A stretch of DNA of 64,000 bases from the NCBI GenBank assembly GCA_033977485.1, contig CM066998.1, positions 26,847,501-26,911,500 of the forward strand, written 5' to 3'. A program made the translations under genes and the position numbers. A model generated the notes under the pieces. It was not told the origin of the DNA and ran no database searches. It worked only from the letters and a program-made list of their open reading frames with translations. The first letter of the stretch is position 1. Each line of letters opens with the position of its first letter. This document shows, piece after piece, positions 22,817-35,815 of this stretch. The DNA is from Hydrangea macrophylla. Taxonomy: Eukaryota > Streptophyta > Magnoliopsida > Cornales > Hydrangeaceae.

Positions 22817-23921
22817 AATACACAAGCCCTAATTCACAACCCTAAAAATTCATCACAATGGTTGAAACCAGGGATTAAAATATATGTAAGTCTTAATGTG
22901 GGAGTGTTTCCAGGATATATAGATGCATATATTGAAATTTAGGATTTGTGAGTTCATGAATGAAAGACTGGGTGTATGTAGAAGTATACTAAGATAAAGA
23001 AATCCCCAAAATCTCAAACCTTAAATCTAATCAGTGGGGGGGGGGGGTGTGAATCTATGAGTGTATATATATATATGAATATCAAAATATGTATATATAA
23101 TTACATAAATATGTAACTATATATAAAATTCCCCCAAACCACAGACCCTAACTATATACTGTGTGTGTATGTATATATGCATATATATATTAGTGAGTGT
23201 ATACAAACATGGATATATCTATGTAACTCTATATATCAATGCATATATATGTGTGTGTTTTTGTACCTGTGTATAGAGAGAGAAAATGAAAAAATTAGCC
23301 GCAATTTGCGACGGTCAAACAACGGCGGTGCGTGGTTGTGATGACCCTACGGTGGCGGCTTGTGGTGACTGGCGGCGGCGTCTCATGGCGATGGTAGTGT
23401 TATATGGTGGGAGGAAAAAAAGAGAGAGAGACCGAGAGAAAAAGAGAGAGAGAGAGAGAGAGAACGAAGGGAGAGAGAGAGTTGTTCTGATAGATTCTAG
23501 GGCACAGCCTTATATATATAGGGAAGGGCTCCTCGCGCGAGCATACCGCGCGAGTGAGATTCGCGTGCATGGATCCCTCTGTGAGGAGAAGCTGAGGCTT
23601 GTTATTTGGTTTGAAAAAATTATTTTCTAAGGCAGAATCTCGCGTGAGCGGCCCACTCCAGCGGTACCCTCGCTCGCGCGATCTTAGGCGCGAGTTAATA
23701 TTGAGGCTAGTTTTCAAAGGTTTTCAATAATTTTGTCTAAGGGGCCTTATCGCGCGAGCGGGTCGCGCACGCGAGAAGCTGTTTTCCTCATTTTCTCTTC
23801 TATTTTCTTGTATAAGGGTTACAAAAGTTAAAATTTTCATCTTTTGGGTATTCAAAAGCTCAGACATTGGTAGAAAAACTTCCTAAAAAGTGAACAAAAA
23901 TAAAGAAAATTCTAACAAAAG
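22817..23921 (-). other. AthB 3' untranslated region
   Basis: No supportable gene. Contains a run of 12 G (23036-23047), TA/TG-rich microsatellite stretches (23060-23260), an AG-rich block (23410-23483) and CpG palindromes at 23533-23776 of the AthN type. Confidence 0.65.
23533..23776. repeat. CpG-palindrome cluster in AthB 3' UTR
   Basis: Words such as CTCGCGCGAG, CGCTCGCGCGAT and TCGCGCGAGCG are spread over three short groups, matching the vocabulary of AthN. Confidence 0.75.
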
Positions 23922-23939
23922 CTTGGGTTGCCTCCCAAG
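23922..23939 (-). other. Conserved Athila post-pol hairpin (AthB)
   Basis: CTTGGGTTGCCTCCCAAG is identical to 9121-9138. The neighbouring bases on the far side (AGAAGTGCTAAGTTTTACGTC) are also nearly the same as in AthN. Confidence 0.85.
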
Positions 23940-23959
23940 AAGTGCTAAGTTTTACGTCG

Positions 23960-26626
23960 TTAGCTCGACCGATGCACGTTCAGTCGAAAGAGATTGGATC
24001 TACCAAATCTATTGATTCTATCTCTCTTTCATCTATCTCATCATATCGGTACGGCTTAAGTCGTTGGCCGTTTACCTTAAAAGGGGTTCCACCATTTGTA
24101 TCTTGTATTTCTATCGCTCCATGTGGGAACACTTGCGTTATTATAAACGGACCATCCCAACGAGAACGTAGTTTTCCAGGGAACTACCTTAATTTTGAAA
24201 TAAACAACCAAACGCGTTGTCTGACCTCGAAATTTTTTCTTACGATCATTTTGTCATGAAACTCTTTCGATCGTTCTTTGTAAATTCTCAAATTTTCATA
24301 AGCCTCTCGTCTTAGTTCCTCTAGTTTTTGTATTTGAAGTTTTTAATGACATCCTGCCGCATTTATATCTTGGTTAAGCGATTTTACAACCTAGTATGAT
24401 TTATGTTCTAGTTCCACCGGTAGGTGGCATGCTTTTCCAAAGATTAATCGGTATAGAGACATTCCAATAAGAGTTTTATAGGCTGTTCAATATGCCCAAA
24501 GCGCATTGGTAAGTCATAACGATCAATCTTTGCGATCTGGATGCACCATTTTTTCCAGTATACTTTTTTCCTCTCTATTTGAAACTTCAACTTGGCCTTG
24601 GGTTTGTGGATGGAATGGGGTTCCTACTTTATGCGTGACAGAGTATTTTTATACGAGCACCTCAAAGTGACGATTATAGAAATGTTTTCCTCTGTCACTT
24701 ATAATCGCTCATGGCGTGCCAAAATGACAAAATATGTTATCTTTTATAAATTGAACCACAACTTTATGGTCGTTTGTTTTTGTCAGAACTGCCTCCACCC
24801 ACTTAGAAACACAGTCGACCGCGACTAAAATGTATTCAAACCCAAAGGACAACAGAAACGGTCCCATAAAGTTGATGCCATACACGTCAAATATTTCAAT
24901 TATAAGGATTGGGGTAAGGGGCATCACATCGCGACGTGACATGTTACCTGTTTGTTGGCAGCGTACGCAGTTTTGGCAGAATTCATGCGCATCCTTGAAT
25001 AGGGTTGGCCAATATAACCCTCTTTGGAGGACTTTAGCGGCCATACGATGGCCTCCAAAGTGACCTCCGCATTTTAGAGAGTGACAAAAGTTTAAAATAT
25101 AGTTGAATTCACTCTTCGGAACACAACGTCATATAATTTGGTCAGAACAATATTTGAACAATAGTGGGTCATCCCAATAATAATGTTTAATTTGTGAAAA
25201 GAAACGATCTTTATCTAGGCCATACCACGTATGAGGGGTATATCCCGCAGCTAAGAAATTTACTATGTCGCTGAACCATAGACGTTTTAAGGCGGGTAAG
25301 GCAAATAATTGTTCATCCGGAAACGAATCTTGGAGAGGGGTAATATCTTTAGATTCAACAAAGATTCGTGACAGGTGAGCGGGGACAACATTTTTAAAAC
25401 CCTTTTTATCTCGTATTTCATAATTAAACTCCTGAAGGAGTAAAATCCAGCGAATTAAACGAGGTTTTGTTTCTTTCTTATCAACAAATGACGTAATGCG
25501 GCGTGATCGGTATAAACAATAACCTTTGACCCTAATAAATATGTACGGAATTTGTCAAGGGCAAACACAACCTCGAGCAATTCTTTTTCTATAGTCGTGT
25601 AATTCAATTGCGCACCATTTAAGGTTTTACTCGCATAATAGATGACGTGAGGGATTTTATTAACTTTTTATCCCAAAATGGCTCCTACGGCATAATCGAA
25701 AGTGTCGCACATCAATTAAAATGGTAGTGACCAATCGGGGGATTGGATTACCAGAGCCGTGAAAAGTAGGTATCATAACGTTTTAAATGCTTTTAAACAT
25801 TTATTATCAAAGACAAATGGGACGTCCTTGGCGAACAAATTGCACAAGGGACGTGAAATTTTACTAAAATCTTTGATGAATCTTTGGTAAAAACTGGCAT
25901 GACCGAGAAAAGAACGGATTTGACGAACGGACGATAGTGGTGGAAGTTTGTCAATTAGTTCAATTTTTGCTTTATCTACCTCTATACCACACTTGGATAC
26001 AATGTGACCTAAGTCTATGCCCTCTTGAACCATAAAATGGCTCTTCTCCCAACTCAAAACCAACTAGCTTCCTTATAATGTGCGAGGACTTTCGTAAGCT
26101 TTTGGAGACATTGGTCAAACATAGGACCAAATACTGAGTAATCATCCATAAATACCTCTAGAAACTTTTCACCTATGTCCGAAAAATTGCCATCATACAC
26201 CATTCAAAAGGTGGCCAGTGCATTGCACAAACCAAATGGCATATGACGATAAGCAAAGGTACCAAAGGGACATGTGAACGTTGTCTTTTCTTGGTCATCG
26301 GGATAGACAGGCACTTGGTTATAACCGGAGTATCCATCTAGGAAACAATAGTAGCTCTAACCAGACAGATGTTCAAGGATTTGATCAATGAATGGGAGAG
26401 GGAAATGATCCTTACGGGTCATCGTATTGAGTTTTTGATAGTCAATGCATACTCGCCAACCAGTAGTTAGACGAGTGGATATGAGAACTCCATTTTTGTT
26501 CGGCACTATTGTAATACCCGATTTCTTTGGGATAACCTGTGTGGAGCTGACCCAGTTACTATCAGAGATTGGATAAATAATACCTACGTCTAAGAGTTTA
26601 ATGACTTGTTTCATAACGACCTCCTT
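23960..26626 (-). pseudogene. AthB pol remnant (RT to integrase)
   Basis: RT pieces 26626-25773 include VGIIYPISDSNWVSSTQ, VCIDYQKLNTMTRKDHFPLP, an FMDD motif near 26145 and the thumb region GHIVSKCGIEVDKAKIE. RNase H is decayed (about 25770-25400). Integrase shows a zinc region with [13 protein letters not shown], the core YGINFMGPF (Asp replaced by Asn at the expected first catalytic position), FGTP near the second Asp, and a C-terminal region to about 23960. Many frameshifts and stops. Confidence 0.8.
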
Positions 26627-26776
26627 CAGAACAGTCCATTTTTGTAATTTTATTTGGGGGTCCAATTTGATTAATTAGAAATTAAAAAACGACGTAGTTT
26701 TGGTTCCCAGCTTATTTTGGACCAATGGGAGACCTTTTAAACTTTTTAAAACCCCATTTACCACCCCTCCTTTGCC

Positions 26777-26784
26777 TATAAAAG
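26777..26784 (+). promoter_or_regulatory. Putative TATA box of Tat1 5' LTR
   Basis: TATAAAAG in the context GCCTATAAAAGAAACC. The Tat2 LTR has the same word at 49322. Confidence 0.55.
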
Positions 26785-29667
26785 AAACCATTTACTTTCA
26801 TTTAGAGGAGAGACCAAGAAGCTTAGAGACAGCTTAGGAAGAAACACTAGAGGAATATAGAGAGAGAAAGAGAAGAAGTAGTCTTCTTCTTCCATTTTTC
26901 AATCGAAGTGAGTTTTTACTTGAGTTTGCTATCAAAATCTCAATCATCCAAACATTTCTTTCACCATCTTCTTGAGCATTAGAGAGGTAGTGAGTGAGCT
27001 CCATGTCTATATACACACATATATGAGAGGACTACTTTGCTAGAGTTCCATCCTTGTTCTTGAAAGCTATTGTTATTATCATCTTGCAATCTCTCCTTAA
27101 CCCCATTTCTATTTTACATTTTCTTTGATTACATCTTGCTATCTCTTCTCAATTCCCATTTATATTTTACACTTTCTTTGATTACATTTATGTTATCTCT
27201 TCTTAACCCCATCTCTTGATTTCTTTTGTTCTTTGATGATTCAAGGTTGGATGAAGTTCTAAGTGGTTACATGGTCATCTCAAGTGTTTAAGTTCATGCT
27301 TTGAACATCTATTTCATAACCCCCAATCAAGAACTCAAACTCTATTCCAAAACCCAAATCCATTTCTTCAAAAATGATCCGAAACAGTGAGCTGTTCAGG
27401 TTCAAAGATTTGTTTTGAATTAAATACTTGAGTTATGATGATCAAACCACTTGAAAAATATCCCTAATACATCATATTTTGTCTCTAATTTTTCCCATTA
27501 ATTGTAGAGATGTGAAAGTACCATTTTCGGAATTTTAAAGTTCATGTAAATAATCTGTCTTTTCTCTCACAGATTGTAGTCTGACTTCTTGCACTTATTC
27601 TGGACATTTTCGTCACTGTACATACATCTTTTCTATTTATTTTTATAAAACTTGGGTATCTTAGGGAAATTTTGGCATATAATGGGTATTTAGAAACTCT
27701 TCCTTTGATGTATGAAAAATCATACCAAAATCAGTCAACAATGCAGCTTTTGTTTCTGAGTCATGTGTACATTATGATTTGTTTCTTTTAATCTGTGATA
27801 GCTATTGAAGTTTGGCCTTTTTTGTGTATTCTAGATACATTAAGGAGGCTCTCAGATTTGTTTCACATTTTCCTAGGCATGCTTGACCTTCCATTATGAT
27901 TTTATAAAGTGATGCACACAGTCTGAACACTCTTCACAGCAGACCACTTTTTGACTTTCACACTTTGATGTAACACTCTCTTGTATCTAGATGAACCCAC
28001 ATCCCTTGAACATATTCTTTACCACTCTTAGCACATTGTTTCATATCATATATCATCTATCATCTCATGTATCATACATCCGCGAACTCTTTATTTTGGT
28101 TTCTAAATAAAACCTTGTTTTGCAAATACTTGGAGAGTTCTTGAAATGAGTTTGGAATAGATGTTCCAAGTGGTTAGAATCTTCATGCAAGAGCTGAAAA
28201 TATTATTTCAAAACATCCATTTCAAAACCTCTCTAAAAATCCAGTATTTGGATTTCAAGAAATAAAACATTTGTTTTCCTCAAAAATCTTCAAAACAGTG
28301 AGTCATCCAACTTTAAAAACACATTCTGAGTTCACTACTCAAAGGGTGACTATGAGACCACTTGGGAAGTCTTCCTAACTAATTATAGGACACCCATGAT
28401 TTTTGGTTTTACTTGAAAACATTTGGAAGTGTCACATTTTAACCTAACCATTCCTTCCAGACATTCTGTTTTTGCTGTCACAGCAACTTGGTTGACTTTA
28501 AATCTATTTTTCATAAACCTTTTCCAAAGAGAGTGGTTCCAACTTATTTTTCCCTTAAACTTCAGTGTTTTAGGGAACTTAATATGGGCCTCTAGATGAT
28601 TGTTTTTTCATTTTCTAAAATTTTTCAACATTTCAGTCGACAGTACAGATTCTGTTTCTAAGTAACCTATATTGTTTATATGATTTTTCTCAATCTGTGA
28701 TAGTTATTGTGGTTTGGCTTTTTGAAATGTGTTCTAGACACAATAAGGATGATCCCCATAAAAAATCATGTACTAAAAACATTCATAACCCCACTTTTCC
28801 TTTTTTACAAAATCAACTCACTATTCTGTCCACTATTCACAGCAAGCATGCTTTTACTTTCATTCTTTCATTTGATGCTTACATGCACTCCAAATTAGCT
28901 CATATCTTAGGAAGCAGTTCACACATCATTTGTATACATCCTCTAATAATTTTCTTCATACATTCATGCATACTCTAGACAACTAAGTCACTTTAGAAAG
29001 TCCATGTACACAAATACACTACAACCTTTGCACATTCTAGGATCACACATTTTATCCATGCAAGATTTGGAGTTTTTGTGACTCCTAATCTAAGGAGATT
29101 ATAAGGAATGAACTTGATCACACATTCATGCTCCCCCTCGATCTAATCTTCCTTTCTCATCCATCCCGGGGATTGAGAGATCTTATTTTCTCAAAGATTA
29201 ACATGTATTATACTAGCTTGCTAAACATATTTTGTTTTCTTTGATTATTTGTTTCAAGAATAATTCATGTCCCCCTTCTAGACTAGGAAAACTTGAATAC
29301 TTGATATGTGATTAGACAATTTTTCCTAGGTTTGTTTGTGTGATCTTTCACTTTTGCATTGTGTGATACTTGGCTTAGATCTTATGAATGATATCTTATC
29401 TTTTGATCTTCCATTTCAAGATTCTTATGAGATGTAATATACTATCATAGTATTAATTGTCGAACCAAACATAGTATAAGATGATTAATTGGATGCTAAT
29501 TGAGGCCCGTCGAAAGATGGGGCGAGTTAAGGGTGTTTTAGTGGTGGCAAAGGCTCCTTCCTCTCTCGTACCAAAACCCCGAACCAAGTTCTTTGGTTAT
29601 GAAGGGTCGATGCCCTTTATCCATTTGGGTGAGTCAAATTAGGTTTCTTGGTTCCTTAAAGACCAAG

Positions 29668-29677
29668 TGGCGACTCT
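29668..29677 (+). other. PBS-like word inside Tat1 U5
   Basis: TGGCGACTCT, identical to the first ten bases of the real primer site 145 bp downstream. Also present in the 3' LTR (41287-41296) and, as TGGCGACTC, in the Tat2 LTR (51468-51476). Confidence 0.8.
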
Positions 29678-29812
29678 ATATCTGTTTTCAACAGACCTTT
29701 CTTGTTTTTTTTTCAAATCAATTTCAATTCATAACAAAGGAAAATCAATTCCGAAACCCCGCCTGAGAACACCGACGGGGGTGGGCTGCCCGGATTCCGC
29801 GTGTCCACAATC

Positions 29813-29830
29813 TGGCGACTCTGCTGGGGA
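29813..29830 (+). other. Tat1 primer binding site (tRNA-Arg type)
   Basis: TGGCGACTCTGCTGGGGA, 18 nt, three bases after the LTR end. Similarity to tRNA stops here, unlike Tat2. Confidence 0.85.
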
Positions 29831-31278
29831 TAATTTTATTTTCAAAACAAAATAATACATAGGTTTGACTCATAAGAAGCATCCTTAAAATCATCTTTTT
29901 ACTTTGTCTGATTCACCGCATTGCACTTCTGCATTTCCCCTCTGACTGCGTCTGAAACGCAACGTTGATATTGTTCAGGTTTTGCTATGCCAGGGCACAA
30001 GTCACTGTTGATACTGTACCTTCCAAGGTATATTAAAAAGAGTAAAAACTTCCGTACAGTCTCTCTGACGGTATACTGGAACTCTCGTCAACGGACCCTC
30101 TTTGACTAAACCCAGCATTTGCATATAGATTCCTATAGATCCTTTCATAGGATTGTTGATTTATCTTCTCAAATAGGACAATGTGATATAACTGCTATAT
30201 GCCCTAACGGAATTACCTGTGTGATGTAGACGCTTATGTGGCATAAGGCAGAACCTCTTTCTTATGATTCCTAAGGCAATCACTCACATGTGATCACATT
30301 GCGTTGACCTGCCTAGGCACCATGACAAGGATGTCTGTTCCATGCTCACAAAGATATACACCGCAAACCTTGTTTGTTGGTTCTAAGATATAAGAGTATG
30401 AAAACTTGCTAGACAGTATGATCACCATCATCACTCCCATCATGTTAACCAATTTCTCCCAGAAACTCTGTTCAGATATTCCAGAAATACCCAGATATAA
30501 CCAGTTTCTCCCAAAAACTCTGTCTAGATACTCCTGTAATACCCATATATAACCAGTTTCTCCCAGAAACCCTGTCTACATCTCCCAGAAATACCCAGAT
30601 ATAACTAGTTTCTCCCAGAAACACTATCTACATCTCCCATAAATACCCAGATATAACTGTTTCTCCCAGAAACTCTGTTCAAATTTTCCAAAAATGCCCA
30701 GATACACCAGTTTCTCCTAGAAACTCTATCCAAATCTCCCAGAAATGCCCAGATATACCAGTCCAAATCTCTCATAAATGCCCAGATACATTTGTTTTTC
30801 CCAGAAACTCTGTCCAATTTACCCAGAAATCCAAATTTCTCCTAGAAACTCTCAGAAGTTCTAGAAATTCCCTCAAATCTCCCAAATATCCTAAAAATTC
30901 TTCTTTCTACCATGATGATCACATTGGAAAGTAAAGTTAGTGCACTCTGTATGGCTAGGACCTTACTTGGTTAACTGCTATCTGTTAGAAGTAAGAGCAT
31001 CATATAGCTTAGGGCCCATATCCGCATGCTTGTCTCATATGCATGCACTGTTCCTATCAATTTGCACGCACTGTTTCAGTCAGTCTGTACACAAGTCAAT
31101 CCACGTTCATTAACATCACTGTAGTTGTCTGTTTAGGTCGTTGCTATCAGAATCTGATACACTCTCCTCAAATCTGTAGGTCAGTATAGATTCCCAAAGT
31201 TAGCCGCTTGGATCCTCGTCTTGGGTCAAAAGTTTGAACAATCGTTTGGTCAGAATCAGGCCACCAAGTTATTTCAAC
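29831..31278 (+). other. Tat1 5' leader
   Basis: Untranslated region before gag. Includes the 52 bp tandem array at 30451-30850; otherwise no gene is seen. Confidence 0.7.
30451..30850 (+). repeat. ~52 bp tandem array in Tat1 leader
   Basis: About seven degenerate copies with TTTCTCCCAGAAACTCTGTC then CCCAGATATA-type words, spaced near 52 bp. Confidence 0.8.
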
Positions 31279-32560
31279 ATGAATCAGGAAGAGTTCGAAA
31301 ATAAGGTCACTGAGTTAGGAGCAACTATAAGCCAGCAATCTGACCGTCTGGCCCAAGTTTTGAGTTTCATGGAAGAACTAAAGCAGCATAGCCACAGTAC
31401 CCACTTGGGTTCCCACCACCACCACTAAGGTTCATGCCACCACTTCCACCTAGGTTTGTACCACCTCCTGTCGCTGTACATGAGAATGATGGGGAAGAAG
31501 AATGGTTTCATGGGTTCCCACCACATGCATATGAAAAAAAGTTTCAAGAAAAGACGGACAAAGTTGACAAGCTAGAATGTGTGTTGAGAAAGTGCAAGGG
31601 GGATAACGATTACATGCTAGAGCTGGAAGGCCTGTTCGAACCCGTCAAAGTGAAACTACCTGAGAACTTCAAAATGCCAGAAATTAATTGCTTCAATGGG
31701 ACCAGGCAATCCAAAAAGTCACATCAAGTTATGCATGAACATCTTCCAATCTATGGGATGCGCTCATGAGCACATAGTTATGCTATTCCCTCAAACCCTC
31801 AAGAATGCCGCACTATCCTGGTTCCTAACTCTCGAAGCCTCCAAGACTCAAGTCTAGGAAGATGTTGCTAGAACTTTTATTGATCACTACTCTTACAACC
31901 AAGAGTTTGATGTCACCATCTGGGACCTAGAGATGACCAGGCAGAACATCAACGAGTCCTTCACTGCTTTCTTGAGCAGATGGAAGAATAAAGTGGCCCA
32001 AATGATCCACAAACTTGTTGAGAAAGAGCAAGTACGTATGCTGGTCAAGAACATGCAACCAGTGTACCACGGCAAGCTATTCTACCAATCCATCTCAACA
32101 TTTAAGGCACTGTTTGATATAGGCACCGGAATAGAGGATGCCATCAGAGAAGGAAAGTTCAAGAAGGATGAACCCCATCACCAGTCCAAGAGACCTAACT
32201 ACTCCTTGGACTCCCCGGATATCAATGCACTTAGCAACCAACCAATGACCTGCGCCCTCCGTCCCTACCAGTCCATTCTGCTAAATCACCCAAAAGGCCC
32301 TCACGAATTCTCCAAACTTGATATTCCCCTTTCTACAGCTTTTGACCACCTGCTCAAAAAGGCCACCTGCAGCTCCTCCCTTACAAACCACTATCGGATC
32401 CCATACCCTCCCACTACAACATGAGCCTACGATGTGCTTATCACTAAAATCTAGGCCATGCCACCGATCAGTGCATCTGCCTCTGCCATGACATCCAAAA
32501 TCTCATAGAGGATGTACTGATTCCTTTTGTTGATGCCAATGAATGTTGAAGCTACGCAGT
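31279..32560 (+). pseudogene. Tat1 gag
   Basis: ATG at 31279. Frames in sequence show QEEFENKVTELGATISQQ, a linker rich in P and H, KVKLPENFKMPEINCFNGT, then RWKNKVAQMIHKL, VRMLVKNMQPVYHGK and DIGTGIEDAIREGKF. These parallel Tat2 gag (FKMPIFDKFDGTG, MLMKNLQPVYQEK, DIGTRIVDAIQEG). A knuckle-like GHATDQCICL remnant sits near 32455-32490. Frameshifts fall near 31425, 31720 and 31860. Nothing resembling protease follows. Confidence 0.8.
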
Positions 32561-33670
32561 AAAGTAATGGTGTCTAGAACTTCTACTTAAAAAAAGGATT
32601 AAGTGAGTCATTGTGACACTCCCCTTGAGACCAGGTCAAGTCAAGTTGAGCATGTTCTACGTTTCAAGTCTATTTCAAGAGTAGTCTTGTGGTTGAGTCC
32701 GTCTTTTTTAAGTTCGGTTCAGTCTGTACCAAGAAATGTAATTCTTCTCTTTTGATGGAATTAAATCTCATTTTACTTAATCTGATGTGTTTAGTCATAA
32801 ATGCATGAATCATTGAACTGATATGTCACTTTTCAAATCACCCAGATATTAGTCTGCTAATAAATTTTTGCATAAAAAAAAAGGAATCCTGAAATGTCAA
32901 AGTCAATTTCGCGCTAACGCCAAAGAAGAGCCAAGAATTGAATAGTCTTACTTTAAGAATTTAAAGATACTTTTGCTCAAATCTCGAAAAGACATACTTG
33001 AAACTGACTTGGGGCTTGCCCAACACCCTTTTCCTACCATTTCGAAGCCTTAAGCCCAATCCAATTGGGAGCCATATGCAATCTGTCCGATTAAAAGCAA
33101 TGCAGACTTAGTCCTTGATGCTAGCCAAACATTTCAGTGAGTTTCATCTCCACTTGAAAAAAAAAAGCAAAAAAAAAAAAAGAAAAGAAAAAGAAAAAGA
33201 AAAGCTCGCTAGGTTGAAAACCCGAAAAGGGCACCTAGGAAAAAGTTAGAGCAAAAAGGGTGTTGATTTCCAAAATCTGACCCTAGCCAGTCATAAGGTT
33301 GAAGAAAATTTTGGTGATTCAGAGAATTGTACACTTCAAGGTACATCATGAGAATGTGTCTATATCATATTTCAAAAAGCTCTGAATGACCACAAATACA
33401 TTCTGAGAGCTGACGTGCACATAATGAAATTTTGAGATTGCGATCGAAAGATCCCACAAAAATCAACTACATTAAAAGCAAAATTGGCTGGCTTGGAGAA
33501 AGTGAAAAGGATCAATCCTCAAAATAAAAAGAAAAAAAAAAGAAAAGAAAAGAAAGGGAGATCGAAACCAAATCCTCTTATTCAAAGCTACCATAAGTGG
33601 CTCAAGTTTGAACTTATTTGACGATTGGTTTGAAAAACCTTCATACCTCAACCTTTCAAGACCTTGCCTT

Positions 33671-33810
33671 GAACTACGCTCGACCTGATTCTTTCTTGGA
33701 ATACGTAGGCAACCGCATCAGTTTGGTCGACACCATCATAATCAAACCAACTTCTTTCCTACCATGGCCCGAACTACGTTGGACCTGATCCCCACTCAAG
33801 GGTACGTAGG
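33671..33810 (+). other. Tat 3' conserved hairpin block, two copies
   Basis: Copies at 33671-33710 and 33771-33810, with a third at 36422-36461. Each opens GAACTACG and closes TACGTAGG, so CTACG can pair with CGTAG; an inner stem (GATCCCC/GGGTA type) is also possible. Tat2 has two at 59539-59685. Confidence 0.75.
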
Positions 33811-34022
33811 TAGGCTTTAAAAAAAGAAAAAAAGGATGGTTCGCTAGGACGTAAATTCGAAAGGACGCCTAGGAAAAAATTAGAGCTAAATCCAAAGTGA
33901 GCAATAACAAAAGAGAGAAAAGAGCTAGCTAGGTCACCTCACTAGTTCCTAGGCAAAAATTATGAGCATTTGAGAGATTAAAGTCACGGTCCTTGCCTTA
34001 AGCCAGAAAATACCTTCCATAC

Positions 34023-34220
34023 TAGGTGCAAACTTCGGCTACCCGCCTCATTTTCCTGAATTTTACTATCTAACCTTCATACAAGGGGTAAACTTCGGTC
34101 ACCTACCTCGTTTGGCCAAAACTTGTGATAAACGATCATCCAAACTAGGGGCAAACTTCAGTCACCCACCTCGTTTTCCTATGAATTCCACTTCCTACAC
34201 CTCAAACTAGGGGCAAACTC
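34023..34220 (+). repeat. Four PPT-like repeats, ~61 bp period
   Basis: TAGGTGCAAAC, AAGGGGTAAAC, TAGGGGCAAAC and TAGGGGCAAAC at 34023, 34083, 34146 and 34208, each followed by TTCGG/TCAGTCACC-like sequence. They mimic the true PPT at 36626-36639. Confidence 0.8.
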
Positions 34221-35201
34221 TGTTTGCCTAACACGATCCCTTCACACCAAGGGTAAGTTTTCAAGTCACTAAGTTGTTTTGAAATTTTGAAATAGAGTAT
34301 CTATTATTCTAAAAGCTAAGGCACTAATTCCAAGCACTTCCTGGGAGAAGTAGAGAATTGATTAGATCAATAGGAAAGAATTTTTAAAAACCAAATTTAT
34401 CAGCAAAGTGCTATCATATTAAGATGAGGAGTGAACATAAAAGATAAGTGGTACATCGTTTATGACAAAGACACATTGAATTATGATAATTTAGGTACTT
34501 TGTGTCGTTACTTTGTCAAGTCAATCGTTCTTTGGTTGAGTCAGTAATAATCTGATCGAAACTGTATCAGAGTTCAAGGTTCATACAAACCAATCCAACT
34601 TTCCTTGTCATCGTTGTTCCTGTCAAGTCCATTTGTCCTAATGGTCTCAAGTGTGTAGGTTTAAAGTGATTCCCAATTATAAAACTCGTGGATACAGGCA
34701 GAAGTTCCAAACACCATTACTGCACTTGTCAAGGCTGAATCATGATAAGTGTGCCAAGAATCTTAAGCATTAGTGTCAGTCATGAGTCAGTCTGTAAGAT
34801 CCACTGGAAATCTTCTTCCAGTTCCCCAGCAACCAAACCAAAATCATGTCACAAATTTCCTTCATCCCCAGCGGATTTGCTCTATTCCCAGTGCAACCAT
34901 CCCCTCCCCGGGAGAATCTTGTCATCCCTAGCAAAGTCATCTATAAAAAAGTTCCCTAAACAAATGTGGTGTATCCCAATCAAAACCACATCTGCTCCTT
35001 AGAAGAAACCATTTTCATCTCAGAAAGGGTTATCACCTTCCCCACATAATTAGCTCACTCCTAACAGCCTTGTCCCCATAAGAGATATTTTTTCCTCTAA
35101 CAAGTTCAGTTCATCTTTAGTACAATCACTTACACCATTGGCCCTCAAAAGAATCATTTCATCCCTAGCAAATTCAATTTTATCCCTAGCAGTCTTATCG
35201 A

Positions 35202-35815
35202 TTAGTACATCATCAGTTCAATCCATGACAGTCACAGTAGTTCACTATCGAATCGTCATCTCAATTAGTACATCATTAGTTCAATCCATGACAGTCACGG
35301 TAGTTCACTGTAGACTCGTCATCTCGATTCGTACATCGTTGTTCAATCAATGATAGTCACAGTAGTTCACTGTCGACTCGTCATCTTGATTCGTACACCG
35401 TCAGCTCAATCCACGATAGTCATAGTAGTTCACTGTCGACTCATCATCTCGATTAGTACATCGTCAGTTCAATCCATGACAGTCATAGTAGTTCACTATC
35501 GACTCGTCATCTTGATTCGTACATCTTTAGTCCAATCTATATGATAGTCACAGTAGTTCACTATCGACTCGTCATCTCGATTCGTACATCGTCAGTCCTT
35601 CTGTTCACAGTTAGTCCAACTATTGATCCAATCCATGATAGTCACAGTAGTTCACTATTGAATCGTCACATCAATTAGTACATCGTCAGTCCAATCCGTA
35701 ACAGTCACAGTACTTCACTATTGACTCATCACCTCAATTAGTGCATCGTCAGTTCTTCTAATCATGGTTAGTCCAACCGTTGGTCCAACCAATGACTGTC
35801 ATAGTAGTTCACCGT
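35202..35815 (+). repeat. ~63 bp tandem array in Tat1
   Basis: About nine copies of a unit with AGTTCAATCCATGACAGTC, AGTAGTTCACTATCGA and CGTCATCTCGATTAGTACAT. It creates short spurious ORFs because 63 is a multiple of three. Confidence 0.85.

Larger units (their letters stand above)
22801..26626 (-). mobile_element. AthB: 3' half of an Athila-like element
   Basis: Minus-strand remains from the N-terminal RT to the 3' UTR. It differs clearly from AthA in the integrase, so it is another family. Its 3' UTR shares the hairpin and CpG palindromes with AthN. It is cut at 26627 inside RT by the truncated Tat1 LTR; gag, protease and the 5' LTR are missing. Confidence 0.8.
26627..29809 (+). repeat. 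Tat1 5' LTR, first ~0.92 kb missing
   Basis: Aligns with 37562-41428 from CAGAACAGTC to TGTCCACA. The part equal to 36640-37561 is absent, so the U3 upstream region is lost. Line-up breaks only at the hAT insertion and a few short indels. A TATAAAAG at 26777-26784 is a plausible core promoter; the 3' copy reads TATTAAAGG there. Confidence 0.85.

Noticed and set aside
23036..23047. Run of 12 G as an AthB plus-strand primer
   Set aside because: It is on the wrong strand for the minus-strand element, where it would be a C run.
23942..24259. Plus-strand ORF of 105 codons
   Set aside because: It lies antisense to the C-terminal integrase remnant of AthB and has no recognisable domain.
35138..35544. 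Plus-strand ORFs across the 63 bp array
   Set aside because: Open only because the repeat length is a multiple of three; no domain and simple repeated peptides.
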